Shown here piece after piece: positions 50,623-63,791 of a stretch of DNA of 64,000 nucleotides. Every line of letters begins with the position of its first letter. Within the stretch, counting starts at the first letter, position 1. The DNA comes from Rotaria macrura (Eukaryota; Rotifera; Eurotatoria; Philodinida; Philodinidae): NCBI GenBank assembly GCA_900239685.1, contig OENT01000198.1, forward strand, positions 100,739-164,738, in the 5' to 3' direction. Position numbers and translations under genes: made by a program. The notes under the pieces were generated by a model that saw nothing but the letters and a program-made list of their open reading frames with translations, did not search any database and had not been told where the DNA came from.

Positions 50623-50757
50623 AAGAAGAAAAAAAACATGTTTAAACATTGCATTTTGATACGAGCAACATTTTGAATTACGAAAATGTTTTGTAATATT
50701 TTATGACAAATATTTTGATGTAATAAATTTATCTATTTATACATAAACGGCTATTAT

Positions 50758-51868
50758 TTATGATGAAAAAGACAAAAACATTTTGATATACAATATAAAA
50801 AAACTAACTACTGTTCCGAAGGATGGTTTCGATGATGAACTGTTACCAGTTATTTGGGTTATTAAACGACGTGATTTACTGCCACCAGGATCTTAAATAA
50901 AAAGAAAAGAACCCATGTAAAAAAAAACTGACAGCAAATATCATTCAATTACGAGTAAGACATACATTGATTAACAATAACATGAGCTGTTGCAGTCAAT
51001 ACTTGACCATATCGACATGTATATATTCCCGTATCAGTTTTTCGAGCTTTTCGTATGGTCAAAATTTCATAAAGGGTATCATCAACAAATGAATAGTTCG
51101 AAAGACTTTCAGCTATATTCAATATAGGATGATCATTTCGTGTCCATTGTACACGTAAGTTTCGTTCATCGAACGCATTTGTTGAACGTATACGACAAAC
51201 AAGACGAATTACTTCATTGATATTTACATGTAAATCATTAGGTATTATATTGATACATGAATTAGCTAGAAAGAAGAATAAATAATTGATAGATGAAAAT
51301 CTTCGTTCTTCTTTCTTTTCTGTTCAGATGAAATATCATACTTGCTATTGTCAAATTATAACTTGATCGAATTATATTTCCTCTTTTACATATATAATAA
51401 CCTTGATCGTCTCGTCTTGCACCAACTATCTCAAGATGACGATCATTATTTAGTGTGCGTAGCATAAAACGTTGATCATCAATTAATTGTCGATCGCCTA
51501 GTATTAACGCTTGTGGATAAGCATTTTCATACAAACGAAACCACATCGCAGGCATCTTCTTATGAGAATCATAGAAAAAAAAACAACAATTCTATTAATA
51601 AGAAAATGCTTACTGTCGATGATGGTAATGATTGAACATCAGTATTTAGTTCAGTGCGACAAGCAAGTGATATTGTATCACCACAGTTAGCATTAATTAC
51701 ATGTGCATCTGGATAGTCATGATGAAAATCTGTCAAGTAATACATGGAACATGAGATGTTAGCAATTGATGTAGCGATCAAGAGAACTAATTGTATAAAT
51801 GAGATGAATTTGTGTTTATATAGAAATTTCGAAACATAAATAATTAGCATACCTTTTAGAAAAAACAT
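50758..51868 (-). CDS. two-Ig-domain surface protein, probably GPI-anchored
   Basis: Immunoglobulin-superfamily cell-surface protein, about 300 residues. Exons (minus): 51868-51614, 51555 (or 51558)-51342, 51265-50966, 50891-50758. A hydrophobic N-terminal segment (FISFIQLVLLIATSIANISC) acts as signal peptide. Ig domain 1 has CGDTISLACRTE, MPAMWFRLYEN and the typical RRDDQGYYICKRG. Ig domain 2 has EVIRLVCRIRS, LRVQWTRNDHPI and ARKTDTGIYTCRYG. The C-terminus is a Ser-rich stretch (NSSSSKPS) then a hydrophobic tail (GTVVSFFILYIKMFLSFSS) with no cytoplasmic part, as in GPI-attachment signals. Likely roles are adhesion or recognition, similar in plan to lachesin/IgLON-type proteins. A 123-nt in-frame GT-AG segment (51730-51852) covers the signal peptide, so the exact 5' model is uncertain. 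Confidence 0.8.
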
Positions 51869-54800
51869 TTTAGTTGATCCATAGTTTCTTGAATACTTTT
51901 ACGCTTGTCATTGATGAAATTCACCATATTTCACCATGTATATGTATATGTATATCTGAAATCGTGTGTATGTTATTGTTCTGTTCTATTTTTAATGTCT
52001 CACCTCTTGAATATTAACTGAGCGTGTATATTTATGAGTTTTCATCCATTATTTTTATGACAACAAGTTTATGTAACATGACTAACAAGGATTATATATT
52101 GTGACTGCATATATTAAAAGAATTCAAACAAACTACTTATACGTCTATGTCCTACATGTCAAACTAAAAATGATATTATTTCATCAGTACGTTCTAGATC
52201 GATGAATGAATTAGCTTTATATATTGCTTGAGGCAATGTTAGTTTCTCGATTCATACAAGAATTTGTGTAAGATAGCTTATGATATCAAACAAAACTTAC
52301 TTTAAGCGATGTCATGTCAAAGCATCAGACGCAAAAAGCCGAAGAATAGCCTTTAATTTGGTTAGTCTTTTTTTCCTAAATTCTCATCAAATAAATTGCA
52401 TGAACTTATACAGTTATACAATTTAATTTATATAAATGATTCACATTTACCTATTATGCTTTATTCATTGATGAAGGACTATACATTATTCTTCTCAAAG
52501 TGACAATAAGAGGAGATGAGAGTCGTTTTTTTTTTCAAATCGCGTAATGTGCTGAAGAGTGAAAGAACTTCCGGTGGGTAGCGCAAAAGCTACTACCACC
52601 TCTTCTTATTCTACAATAGTAACATCAAGTTTGCTTTTCTCTTCCGTCTTTCTTTTCATTCACTACTCCGCCTCTACAATGATTCAAGGCGCCGGAAGTC
52701 TGCTTTTCTCTATCTCTCTTAGTTTGTCTTCGTCCTACTATTCTTCAATGTCCTATCATGCGAACAGTGTCGACTTCATGGGGAAAAGAATCGTCGTTGA
52801 TTTGATGTCTATCACTCGTATTCACTTTTATAACTGTCTGTGCATACATACATTGCATGCAAAAAACTCATTGACACTTATCGTCGCCGGCCAATGATCA
52901 CTTTCTAAATAGAATCACTTGAAACAATACATACAAAAAGTTAATTGCGGATGTATATAGATACATATATACATATGAATATGCAATTCATAAATAGTCG
53001 AGTCAATGGTAAATACGTTTGTCAAATAGTTTTGTTTTAGCATCCACTATATTGATAAATAAAGTTGTTGATAGGAAGTAGAAAAAAGAAAATTCTGTCC
53101 AATTGTCACTATATCGTATTTGTATTTTCTTGCACTAACAATATCGACTTCAAAGTAATCATTTCTATCATCACTTTCTCATCATCAATGATTGAGCAGT
53201 AGACACTAATCGTTCTATTTGTCATTATCATCATTATGCATTGTTTGATTTGTTAACACAAATGATTGTAATCATTGGTTATCCTTCTTTCAAAACATAA
53301 TTCTCCTCTTGCAGTTTTTGTCCATTTTCTGGGCTCAAATCATTTTGATTGTAGATGTTCATTGTCATCGATCACATATAATACTGTTATTATAATAAAC
53401 TATTGATCATAGTCTAATGGTCAAATTTCTTTTTGTGCTTCACACTTTTTCATTCCAACGTTCAACATATAGGTAACTGAATAAATACTATACAATCAAT
53501 TTATGTAAGAAATAATTGAAAACGAATGAATGCAAAGTATGAAATGTAAAAATATGCAAGACAATGTCATTGACAATAATAGTTCGATAATGGACATAAA
53601 TTAAGAGTCAGAGTAACGCTCGTATTTCTTCTCGAAAAACTTATGACTAAACAAGAATTTCAAACATACTTATCTACGAATGTGAAAAAAAAATGGATCA
53701 TAAATGAAATCAAAACAACCTAGTCTATAAATGAACATTGATCATAATTCATACTCAATATAAATAATTATGGCTCTTAAAGCTGCCAGATATATCCAGA
53801 TGCCTATTCATCTATATCAAACATATATACAGGATTTAGTACAAGATACATATCGATGTGTCCTAAATACTATCACATACATACGTATATTGAATGATAA
53901 ATGATTTTTAAATACTAAATTTTTGAGGAAAGAATAAACCGTTGATCACAATGAGATTTGGCATTATTTGTTTAAAATATGATCACGTATTCCAATAATA
54001 TGAATGATGAGTAAATTTTAAAATACCGAAAAATATTAATAATTATAACACGAATATTTTCAACTATTAACTTAATATCGGTAGATAATCTTTTTTTTTC
54101 AAATGTGTTCGCAGCTTGTATCCGAAATATTGTTGTATTGGTTTTCACGGAAAATCATCAACAAATTAACCATATGGATATCGTTCTGATATAATATCTC
54201 GACTTGACCATGATCATGATAATATAATCGAAGCGTACTATTCATGTAACATGGATGATTATCTTCAAGTTTATAACATGCTGTTTCTGTTCTGTATCTG
54301 ATATGTAGTCATATTGATACTAAAGATGGAATTATCTTCATTTTGAATAAGTCAAGTAAATTTGATAAAAATGTTTGCATTGAAGTTCGTTTTTGTCAAT
54401 AATATTTCAACAAACGGAAATTATTTTAAAAGATTTGCTAATCGATCATGTCATAGATATGATGATCGTGTGAAAAAGATTGAACATGAATACATTAATT
54501 TACAAATAAGGAAATTTATAATTCGAATAATATAAATAATAATAGCTGAAGAATTTCAAATGCGCTGTTTCTCTATTATTCAATCATAATTAATTTTTTC
54601 TTCTCACTTAATTTTTCATATCTTCTAAATAAATCTCCCACATCGAGACAAAGACAATACTAGATATATGCATGTCAAACAATCATTTAAAAAACTAGTG
54701 ATCATTCATACTCGCGTGCGTAAGATGCGCGTTCAAAGTGATTCGTATATCGATCTCAACGATAGAGTTAGACGAAAGAGAACATGAAAGGCAACAGTGG

Positions 54801-56224
54801 ACGTCATCAATAAGTGTTGATAAACGTCAATGTATCCTATCGGAAGAAGAAAAAAACTCGACGACAATGACTGAATGTATAATGAAATCAATTCAACGAT
54901 TTCTCTTAGTCTATCGAATGATCGATCTTTTTCTTGCCTATTGCACTGCAATCAACGTCATTAGTAGTACACACACATCAAAGACAATAAGTCGATGACT
55001 GCAACTCCTCCTTTAATAACTCACTACTAACAACCAAATTATGTACATGCACACAGTACGCGACGGGAAGGGTCAAAGCAGCAGTCTGTTTCCAATTAAC
55101 AACTACTTTGACCAGCGTTCATTCAATAAAAGAAAGAAGGAAATGATTGTGACACAATATTCTTGTGTCAGATTATGTAGTTAGAGAACAAATAGTATAT
55201 TCTAATAAAGATTTCTTTATAACTATATATATATAGTTATACGTTTGTGTGTGTGTGTGTGCTTATAGAGGAAACGAGAAAACTTGTAAGATGTATATCA
55301 ATGATCCAAGTGCATGTTAAAGTACGAGAACAGGCACATAGAACGAGAAATGATGGTGATTGACATGGAGAATTCACACGCATGCAAGGACATATAAAAC
55401 GAAAAAAAAAGAAGAAGAAAAAGTATGCTATTCATGGACGAGTATAAAAATGTCAGTCTCAATCACAATTGACATAATATGAGAAGGGCGGACAGACAAT
55501 CAATAGTTGTAGTAGTGCTCACGCAGTTATAGAAAAAGAAAAGCGAGACCCTGAAGAAACTTTCAAATTTGTAGTTACATACACAATCAGGCTATTTTTC
55601 TCTCACTCGTTTCTTTTCTTCCGTTTCATCTGTTCAGCCCGACCTTATGTCGATAATTAAGTCGTCAGTAAAAGAATTGCATCACACATCATATTCCGTT
55701 TGCAGTCCATTAAACAGAGCTATACTACCAGTAGAAGTAGTAGTACTAGTAGGAGTAAGAGCAGTCGTCCTTTTTTTTATGTGTATATGTACCACAACGT
55801 CTGGGCTCAGTTATTGAACAGTCAATCAGTCAACTTGGACATCGTCATCGACAAATGATGATCGATTCTTTTCTTAATATCTGCTTTACTTCTTCATCTG
55901 CTTTCTCTCTTTCCTTAACCATCAATCGTCCGACTTGACTTGTATTTACACATTATGAACACTGGCATACTTCATTCTCTTAAGTTGAACCTCCTGCTGA
56001 GAATCAGCTAAACACTCGGTGGTCTGCCTAGAAAACAAGTGAATTTTCCAATAAAAATAAGTACTTACCATGTAAACGTGTTTCATACATAAGTGTCAAT
56101 AGATATCTGGACAAGAAAATGGAAAATGTTCAATCATGGTGACATAGGTCAAGATTATGTATAGACCATCTGCGTTCAAACACACTAACAGGTAGTTCAC
56201 ATCTATACATGTATATGTAAATTA

Positions 56225-56241
56225 ATCGATCGATCGATCGA
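56225..56241. repeat. (GATC)n short tandem repeat
   Basis: Four consecutive GATC-type units (ATCGATCGATCGATCGA) in non-coding sequence. Confidence 0.85.
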
Positions 56242-57798
56242 CAAAAGCGGCCGTTTTGTTTTCTTCCTCATCTTTAATAATACAAACGAACGGATGTCTG
56301 CCATTTTTTGGCACCAAAACAGACCAATTGGCAATTATTCTTCGACTAGAACGATTAATCAACTATAACATCTTTATACTTTCAATAGTCTCTCACTTTT
56401 TTCTTTTGAAGTATAGGTGTTATTCGTTTAAACTGCATGTATAATAAGTAGTACACCGGAACACGTACGCAAAGTGTAATTCATTAACAATTAGACCATC
56501 TGCTCAATATGAATAATTTCCACGAAGATCTTACTTACTTTTACTATGGATAGATTCTTAAAGTTTTGAAAGGTCACATGTATGATGATGATGATGATAA
56601 TAATTTTGATGACGTTTTTATGTTCCGATAGGGCCTACTGAGTGACAATTCTACAGAATAAATGTACACCGCAATCATTGCGAAATGAAGAGAGTGTGTG
56701 TGTGTATGTGTATGCAGGAGAATGAAGCATGGAGAGCGACAAGAGAATAAGAGAAACGAAGAGAACATAGTTCAATCATGATCGCGTTGTCGTCAAAGGA
56801 AAAAAAAAGGATAATCATTATAGTTCGTCAGAAGCCTGAAATTATTCAATCACTGTTCTCATCGTAAAGAGAGAATAACAACAACAACGACAACAGCATT
56901 AGTAATAGCGAAGCGTCGACCTTGTCGCATGAAACACACGCATACATACCCTCTGCAGTTCATTGAATTGTAGACAGATAGGGACTAGTTGACAGAGAGT
57001 GACACGCATTGAGCTGTGCACCAAGCACACACATATAAATATAAATATATATATATATATATTCCTAATACATCATATAGAGAATCAACGCCTAATTTCA
57101 AGGTCAAAGCTTACTTTTATTAGTCAAGTATCTCTTCCAATAAATTAACACTACTGTTGTTATCTAGACTGAAATACTCTACTTATTGCACTAACTTAAA
57201 AAAATAAATAAACGCAAATATGATGAATGAAAAGCTTTGTTGAACGTTGTGAAAAAGAACGGGTTAGATGCATTTAAATAATACTTTTGCTCGAGGCATA
57301 AATGTAACACACCGGGAAGTATATGTTTTATGTTTATATACATAATCATTGTTCGAGGTTACGAGTATGCGAGTAGATTATAAAACAATGTTTCTTTTTA
57401 CTTTTATTCTTCTTTTATGCTATTTCTTTTTATTCCGTTTCATACGTACGTTTTCTAAAGAGTAGTCGATGTCACTATTGTTTTATATCATTACCAACAA
57501 GAAAATAGCAATGATCCACTTTCGATCGCTGTTACATGCATTCGATTTTTTTTTCTTTCGTTAAAAAGAAAAAAGAAAGAAACTAACACGATCTGAAGCC
57601 ATAGTATCATCAGTTGCGTAATTCTCTTAAGAAGTAGTTGTCCTCCGGTCGGGATAGTAATTTGTCGCATTGCATGTCTGTTACTGATAGATAGGTAGAT
57701 AGATAGGTTTGTATTATTTTTCTCTCTTGAGCGAACACAACATACAGTTGTAATAATGACCTCGAAGTATAATATATTAACACAAAGGAATCGTGTGT

Positions 57799-57820
57799 AT
57801 GTGTGTGTGTGTGTGTGTAT
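57799..57820. repeat. (GT)n microsatellite
   Basis: GT dinucleotide run of about 22 bases, with one early interruption, in non-coding sequence. Confidence 0.85.
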
Positions 57821-58150
57821 GAAATAGAAGAAAAATTTAATCAACAAAGCACACATTCCTATGCTTTCTTATTTTCACAGTATTTCTTTTCTCTATTATT
57901 ATTCCATTTAATCTTCGTTTAATATCGATTCGACAACCCCCTACGAGTCTATATTCTGCGCGTGTGTAGTTATTAGACCCAGTTGCATGTGAATATGATC
58001 GCTTATATATATATATATATATATATTTATATACACGTAACGAGAAACGATGATCGATGCTGAACATCTGTTTGACATCGTCAAAGAATCTAATTGTTAT
58101 GGTGACGTATAAAATTAGATAATCAACATAAAGTTTAGTTTTACAATTAT

Positions 58151-59271
58151 TCATTTATTAGATCTAGAATAAGACCCATCACAGTTTATAAATTTGTCCT
58201 TGAGTTTCGATAAATATGTAATAGATGCTAGATTACCATCACGGCAAAAGCGATTTCTATTTTCTTGATTGTTCATCGATTCATCGTGAATGGCAGTGCC
58301 TGTATCATGTGTATGAATAGATGGACGGATATTAATTGAATGGATTTGTCGATACATGTCTTGGCTTTCAAAACAAGTCGACGGTTCTCGCTCATCATCA
58401 GTGCGCGGATTAATAAACATATCCCATTGATACGTTGTCAGCAAACGTTTATCATATTCAAAAACAATTTCGTGCTCTTGCTTTTCTTTACGTTCAATCA
58501 ATAAACGTTTAGCTTCTATTCTATGTTGTTCATTAATAAAACATTGTTGCTGATACGTTTCAATCGATCTCAATATCTTATTTGTTTCTTGATCCATCAA
58601 TTTCTGTCGTTCTCTATGACGTGACCAATCGATTAGATAGTCTAAATTAATAAATTTTAAAAACTATACATACATCGACGAAAATTGATTTGAAAACATG
58701 ATTTCTTTTTGAAATGTAATCAAAATAATGAACATTATCAATTTTCGTGTAGAGAAAAATGATCCAACAAATCAACTTTGATTGACGTATTGACCTTTGA
58801 CTTTCTGTTAGTAGCACGCTATCAAAATTAATCTATTTCCGATTAAATGAAGGTGGATGTCACTCAGGGAATGAATTTTTCTTTCATAATAAAATGAAAA
58901 AAATTTTATATAGAAAGAGAGCTGTATGTTCTTCTTATAATAATTTGAATGTTTTACTCACTAGCAATAAATTCGATCGGATCGTCTGGTCGATAGATGA
59001 TCACATGAACAAGAGCATTACTAAGAGACTCGCCGATGCTTACGCGTAAGTAATCATTAGATGAATTATTCGACACGAATGATCGATTGATTTGGTCAGT
59101 GCTTACTGCAAACATTTCACTATTAGAACCTGTTGATACGTCGAAGACATCACTTGTACTGCATTCGTCTTTTAAATCCATTATTAGCAAAAGACTTTCG
59201 AATTGTTCATTGTTTCTTTTTAATTTGTTATTGAATGAGTCATCAATATGATTTCTTTCATGTGCGAACAT
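58151..59271 (-). CDS. Dpy-30-motif protein (DYDC-like)
   Basis: Two exons (minus): 59271-58962 and 58641-58151; 266 residues from ATG 59271 (MFAHERNHIDD). The frame is open further upstream, so an earlier exon is possible. A Dpy-30 motif spans about residues 74-110: LRVSIGESLSNALVHVI, then YRPDDPIEFIANYLIDW, matching the family hallmark RPxDPIEFLAxYL. This X-type helical motif dimerises and docks onto amphipathic helices, as in COMPASS complexes and in axonemal radial-spoke and DYDC proteins. The adjoining helix RHRERQKLMDQETNKILRSI and the long charged coiled coil (EQHRIEAKRLLIERKEKQEH) resemble DYDC1/2 more than the ~100-residue core DPY30, so a ciliary or flagellar role is favoured. The C-terminal 100 residues are polar and unrecognised. 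The 320 bp intron lies within the motif. Confidence 0.75.
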
Positions 59272-62200
59272 AGAAAATGGAGGCAATCTAAGATGTGATG
59301 AAAATCGACATAATCTTATTCTGAAATTGTGCGTAGTGTTTGTCAAACTAACAAATCCATATTTTTAAAGGTTCTCAGGTACCATTCTAACAATGAAATT
59401 TGATGAAGTGCCTTCAAGACTAACACATGCCAGTGTAATTGGTGTGTATTCAACGAAGAATAAACTTTATAATCAATATTGACAAGTACTTGATAATCTA
59501 GTTGTTTTTTTCGTAGGATTAGTAAATGTGTTCGTACTTGACAATATTATATATTTATCATACGATTCCAAATCTATGTTCATTGTTTTCTAATGTTCAA
59601 TGCTTCAGTGAATTTGATTGATAGGGAATCAATGTATATATTTTCTGACCTTGTTTGCATGTGGCGTTGTGCTCATCAGAAACATCATAAATAGCTTAAT
59701 GTTCATATTTACTGATCCACAGCTTGTTATCAAGTAATCAATCAATTCCTTCGTTGACATTATTCTTCTTCTAAATGAACAAATGCATGTAAGTACGAAA
59801 ATACTATTGCATCATGTATGATGAGGATCTACGAGAGATGATCTCCTATGATTGAACGGTGCTAAATAAAGTGGAGACATTTATGATAATATAACTAAAC
59901 ATGTTTGAATAAATACTTTCGGCTTGATGAAATAAATGTATGACAGCTCATGAGATATTCGAAGTTCTTCCATAGTTTGTGATAGTGCAGAATTTAAAAT
60001 AATCTGAACATCAACTTTTTTACAAAAAATAACTTTTCAGCCAGCTGAGATGTTGTCAATAAATCATGAGCGTTGATGCCGTTGTCTTTGTAATCTCTCT
60101 TTATGCTCACACTCGCATCCACAATCATATCAAAGATCAAAATGAATAGTTCGGTTCAAGGGAATTGAATCTAATCATATACTACAATTTGAGTATGTTT
60201 GAGTCTTCGATCTGTAGTAGTATTACTGTTGAGTCGGTTGTCACACTGTTGCATTTTAACTATTATTCGAGTTGACTTATTTACTTATGACCCAATTATG
60301 GGTGATCGTTTTTCTTGCTCAGCTATATCCAACTATTTTCGAATTGAAAGACAACAGTCAATACAAGTCCACATGAGATTTTCTTTAAGACGGTTGAACC
60401 CGATGAAACTCTAAGTCGAAGTTACCATATGAATCACGATGCAGTATTCCAGATACGTATTCGCAGTAAAAGAACGGTTTACCCAAAAAAAGACTCGCTC
60501 GTACACATAGTCTTCTAATGCTCCTACAATCAACAAAGACATATACGATAGCAGAAACATTCTCAAATAAGTAACGATACGCTATATAATCTTGTTTACC
60601 ACGTCACTGACTCACATGTTCCCATCTCATCAAGGACACAATTTTTTTATTCAATTACCGATTGAGTGAATCATATAGAATCATCAAACTTATTCATTGC
60701 CCCACCACTTACTGTTAAAATATGTGGCACGTTTTTGTGTTCCGTTGTCTTACTAATAAAATACAAAATGCAGTCCATCATGATACCCTTGAGACAGTTA
60801 TCATTCGACAACATGATCTTTTACGTATTGGTCGTCGATCATTAAATCTTTGAGACGCATTCTTTCAACATAAGTGAACGAGCCTTCTTTTAGAATTATC
60901 AATGTTTATTTTAACAGCACGGAAGATCTGTAATTCCATACAGTGGAACTATAATTTTTGACAGTACTTACCTTGTGGTGAATCTTACTGGCATTGTGTA
61001 GTTACGTTAGGCCTATTCTATAATGGCTGCATACTTTCATGATTCACACAGCATATATATATATAAACTGTTTCGAACTAGTGAATTAATGTTTTTTGAC
61101 TATAGGATGACGCAATAATTAATTCATTCTGTTGTTTTCCATTTATTATATCGATATTGATACAAACGCAACCTTCTCTCTCTTTCACTAGCTGTAAAAA
61201 GAAGATCCTCAGGAAAAACGGTTTTGATATAGTATTACTCAAGAAATGGTTGATGAAGTTGTACCAAAGTATAAACTACTTTTCCCTATATGACGAGGAT
61301 AATGAAAGGTTCTTCCGTTAATAAATTGAAAATACGGCCATGAAATGCTTCAAAAACGGTTTATGCCCTATTGTAAACTCATTAATCCTTTTAAAAGGGA
61401 AGTGAAGACCCAAAAACAAAACCGAAATCGACTTATCACCAATCTCCACCAAGATTGACCGAAACGGCGATAGTCTTGAACTTAAAGTATTTTAACAGCT
61501 GGCAATATTCGAGTTTGTATGAAATCTATTAGAAAGACACGGGTACACGGAGGATCATTCTAAAATATTTCTGATGTTGTTTCAAACTGTAGGACAATAG
61601 CAATAGTTATAATAAAGCAAAGTAGAATATCAAGATAGATATTCATTATACATGAAGCAATCAGACTCATTGTTTGATTCACCGGAAGCATTACGAATGT
61701 AAAGAATTCTATCGATTCTCATAGAATAGGAATCAATGGAAGATAGCAATACTAAATTTTTTCACTCCGAATAAAATGCACTTATAACTGAGCGTAAGTG
61801 TCGAATCTTTGAAACAAGTTCATTTACATATCAGAACGACAGATATCCTAGTTTTAACAGATAAGGAAAGAATATATTTCAGATAGAGATACATATTCAT
61901 TCTGACGCTCACAAGGTTGTAAAAAAGTATTTTTTTCATTCCACCCAGCTTATTCTATAGATCATAGCCACTTGGTTTCTGAAATAAAAAACAAAGAATA
62001 AGCCAGGTAAAATGTAAAAATAGAAAGATGAAAATAATTTACGTAGTTGATCTCTTCGATAAAAGTAGCGATAAACCATTTCACTTTTTCCTTCATGGTA
62101 TGAAGTTCATACCATCGTGCTTATCCAAATTTGAACTTTGAAATTGATCGTTGCAGTGATCTAGTAATGACTGGTTTGTTCGAGTCTTCATCATATATTC

Positions 62201-62915
62201 ATAGAGTTGCTCTAAATGCCATTCGATTTGTGATTGTAGTAGAAATAAAAACTTTGTATATCAATCATTAAATTAAATAAAAGATGCAATGGTTTCGTAG
62301 TGTAAGTTAGAGTAATACGAGGACATTGTTCTGCCACAATATGAGACCCGAATTAAGTTTCTCATAATCTTTCGAATGTTACTCTGAACGCTTTCGACTG
62401 ACGAATTGACATCTGCAGGGTAATTCACCAAATGATTCTGATCTAGCTAGAACCTGGTGCATAGTTCAAAGCAAGAGTTTCTATGTGATAACATAGACCC
62501 CAAAAGAATCTAAGTTAAGTTGAAAAATAAAGGAGACCGTTTCTTTTATGATAATTTGCCTTAAAAATGTGATCTAGATTGAGTATGTTTCGCTTATACT
62601 ATATAACTGCAGTGATTCTCCGAACAAGAACAAAACTACCTCGATGCACCAAAAAATCATGTGGCGAATATGAGCTCTTCATATCTCAACTGTATCATGT
62701 AAAATTATTCTAGATTTATAGTATTTACTTCACGATTATATACACAATTGTTGAGAAGTGCATCTGCTAATAGTCTTAAGGAAAAAACAGAGTTTTATCA
62801 GTGTAACAGAATATCAAAATTGACAAGATGGCGCAGTCACTTCAGACTGATTTTCAAAGAAGAAAAGATCATTATTTCAGTGAAATTTTTTAATAGTCGG
62901 GTTTTTCCAAATATC
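59272..62915. other. gene-poor region
   Basis: No gene recognised. A short patch at 60768-60850 reads TLETVIIRQHDLLRIGRRSL before a stop, following an AG; it looks more like coding sequence than its surroundings and could be an orphan exon or relic. Otherwise AT-rich non-coding sequence. Confidence 0.45.
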
Positions 62916-63791
62916 TTAAGCCCCCCCCTCATAAGTCGATTTTCGTCAAAGAAAGTCCAAATCGACTGAAATTTTGCAGATATGTTAGGACTGGAGCGGC
63001 TAGCCTACGATAAAAATTTCAGCCCGAAATATGCAAGTTTAAGGAAGTTATAAAGTGACCACTGGTTAAATATGATCCATTTTCCATCCTAGTTATTTTG
63101 CCTTCAACTATGTTTTTTCGAAAAATTTTTTTCCCATTCGATAGAGCATGCAAAGACGCAGGGCATCTCGTGGTCCGATTTTTGAAAAAGCTTTCTCTAT
63201 GCCCAAAAAATTTTCCACAACTCAAAGTCCTTGAAAAAAGACCAAAAAACTGCGAGTGAATTTTGCAGGCGATCTTTTTTGGAATTAAAAAAAAAAGCTT
63301 TTTCAAAAATCGGACCACGAGATGCCCTGCGTCTTTGCATGCTCTATCGAATGGTAAAAATTAATTTCCAAAAAAACAAGTTGAAGTCAAAATAACTAGG
63401 ATGGAAAATGGAAAAACATGATTTTGAGAGAAACATGAAAACATTTTTTGGAAAAGTTTTTGCTGTTTTTTAAATTTTCTCAATTTTCACACGGTTTTTG
63501 AAGAAACTGACCTGACCGTCCTACATAACTTTTAATTCTGCACACGCTGAGCGCTTAATTAATTGTTAATTAATTAATCAGTAATTAGAGATCAAAGACC
63601 TGACTTTTAAAAAAAATCGTTTTTAACGTAGAGGACCTCTCAAAGATCACTAAAAATTTCGGTCAAAACATGGTCTTTGGATAAAAAACTATAGTGATTC
63701 TGAAAGAGCAGAACATGGGCTATCACCTCATGGTGTTATCTTAATTTTCATTTTCTTCACGAAAACCGAGTTTTTTTTAGGGGGGGCTTAA
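62916..63791. mobile_element. TTAA-flanked inverted-repeat element with nested hairpin
   Basis: TTAA occurs at both ends (62916-62919, 63788-63791), with inverted termini GCCCCCCC on the left and GGGGGGGC on the right. The similarity continues imperfectly inward (AAGTCGATTTTCGTCAAAG versus the inverted AACTCGGTTTTCGTGAAG). TTAA duplication with C-rich ends is typical of piggyBac-type elements. Inside, arms at about 63076-63195 and 63294-63412 form a second inverted repeat around a loop of about 98 bases; some 60 bases of it (63134-63193 with 63296-63355) pair almost perfectly. No transposase is present, so it is a MITE-like element. Confidence 0.65.

Larger units (their letters stand above)
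51869..58150. other. large gene-poor region
   Basis: No gene that I can support in 6.3 kb. A frame at 52559-52897 is Ser/Phe-rich and lacks an ATG at its start. The part 54700-57900 is less AT-rich than the left flank of the window. Repeats: GT at 55241-55260 and 57799-57820, GATC tandem copies at 56225-56241, TA runs at 57044-57062 and 58004-58025. Confidence 0.5.

Noticed and set aside
52559..52897. 112-codon plus frame in a less AT-rich patch
   Set aside because: No ATG at its start, Ser/Phe-rich, no splice context or family resemblance.
56225..56241. GATC tandem copies as a methylation-linked site near a methyltransferase-bearing window
   Set aside because: It is a short simple repeat 20 kb from METTL4 with no supporting context.
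59272..59346. N-terminal extension of the Dpy-30 protein
   Set aside because: It starts at TTG on the minus strand; the first ATG is 59271. An upstream exon remains possible.
60199..60414. 71-codon plus frame
   Set aside because: No recognisable domain, no neighbours or splice support.
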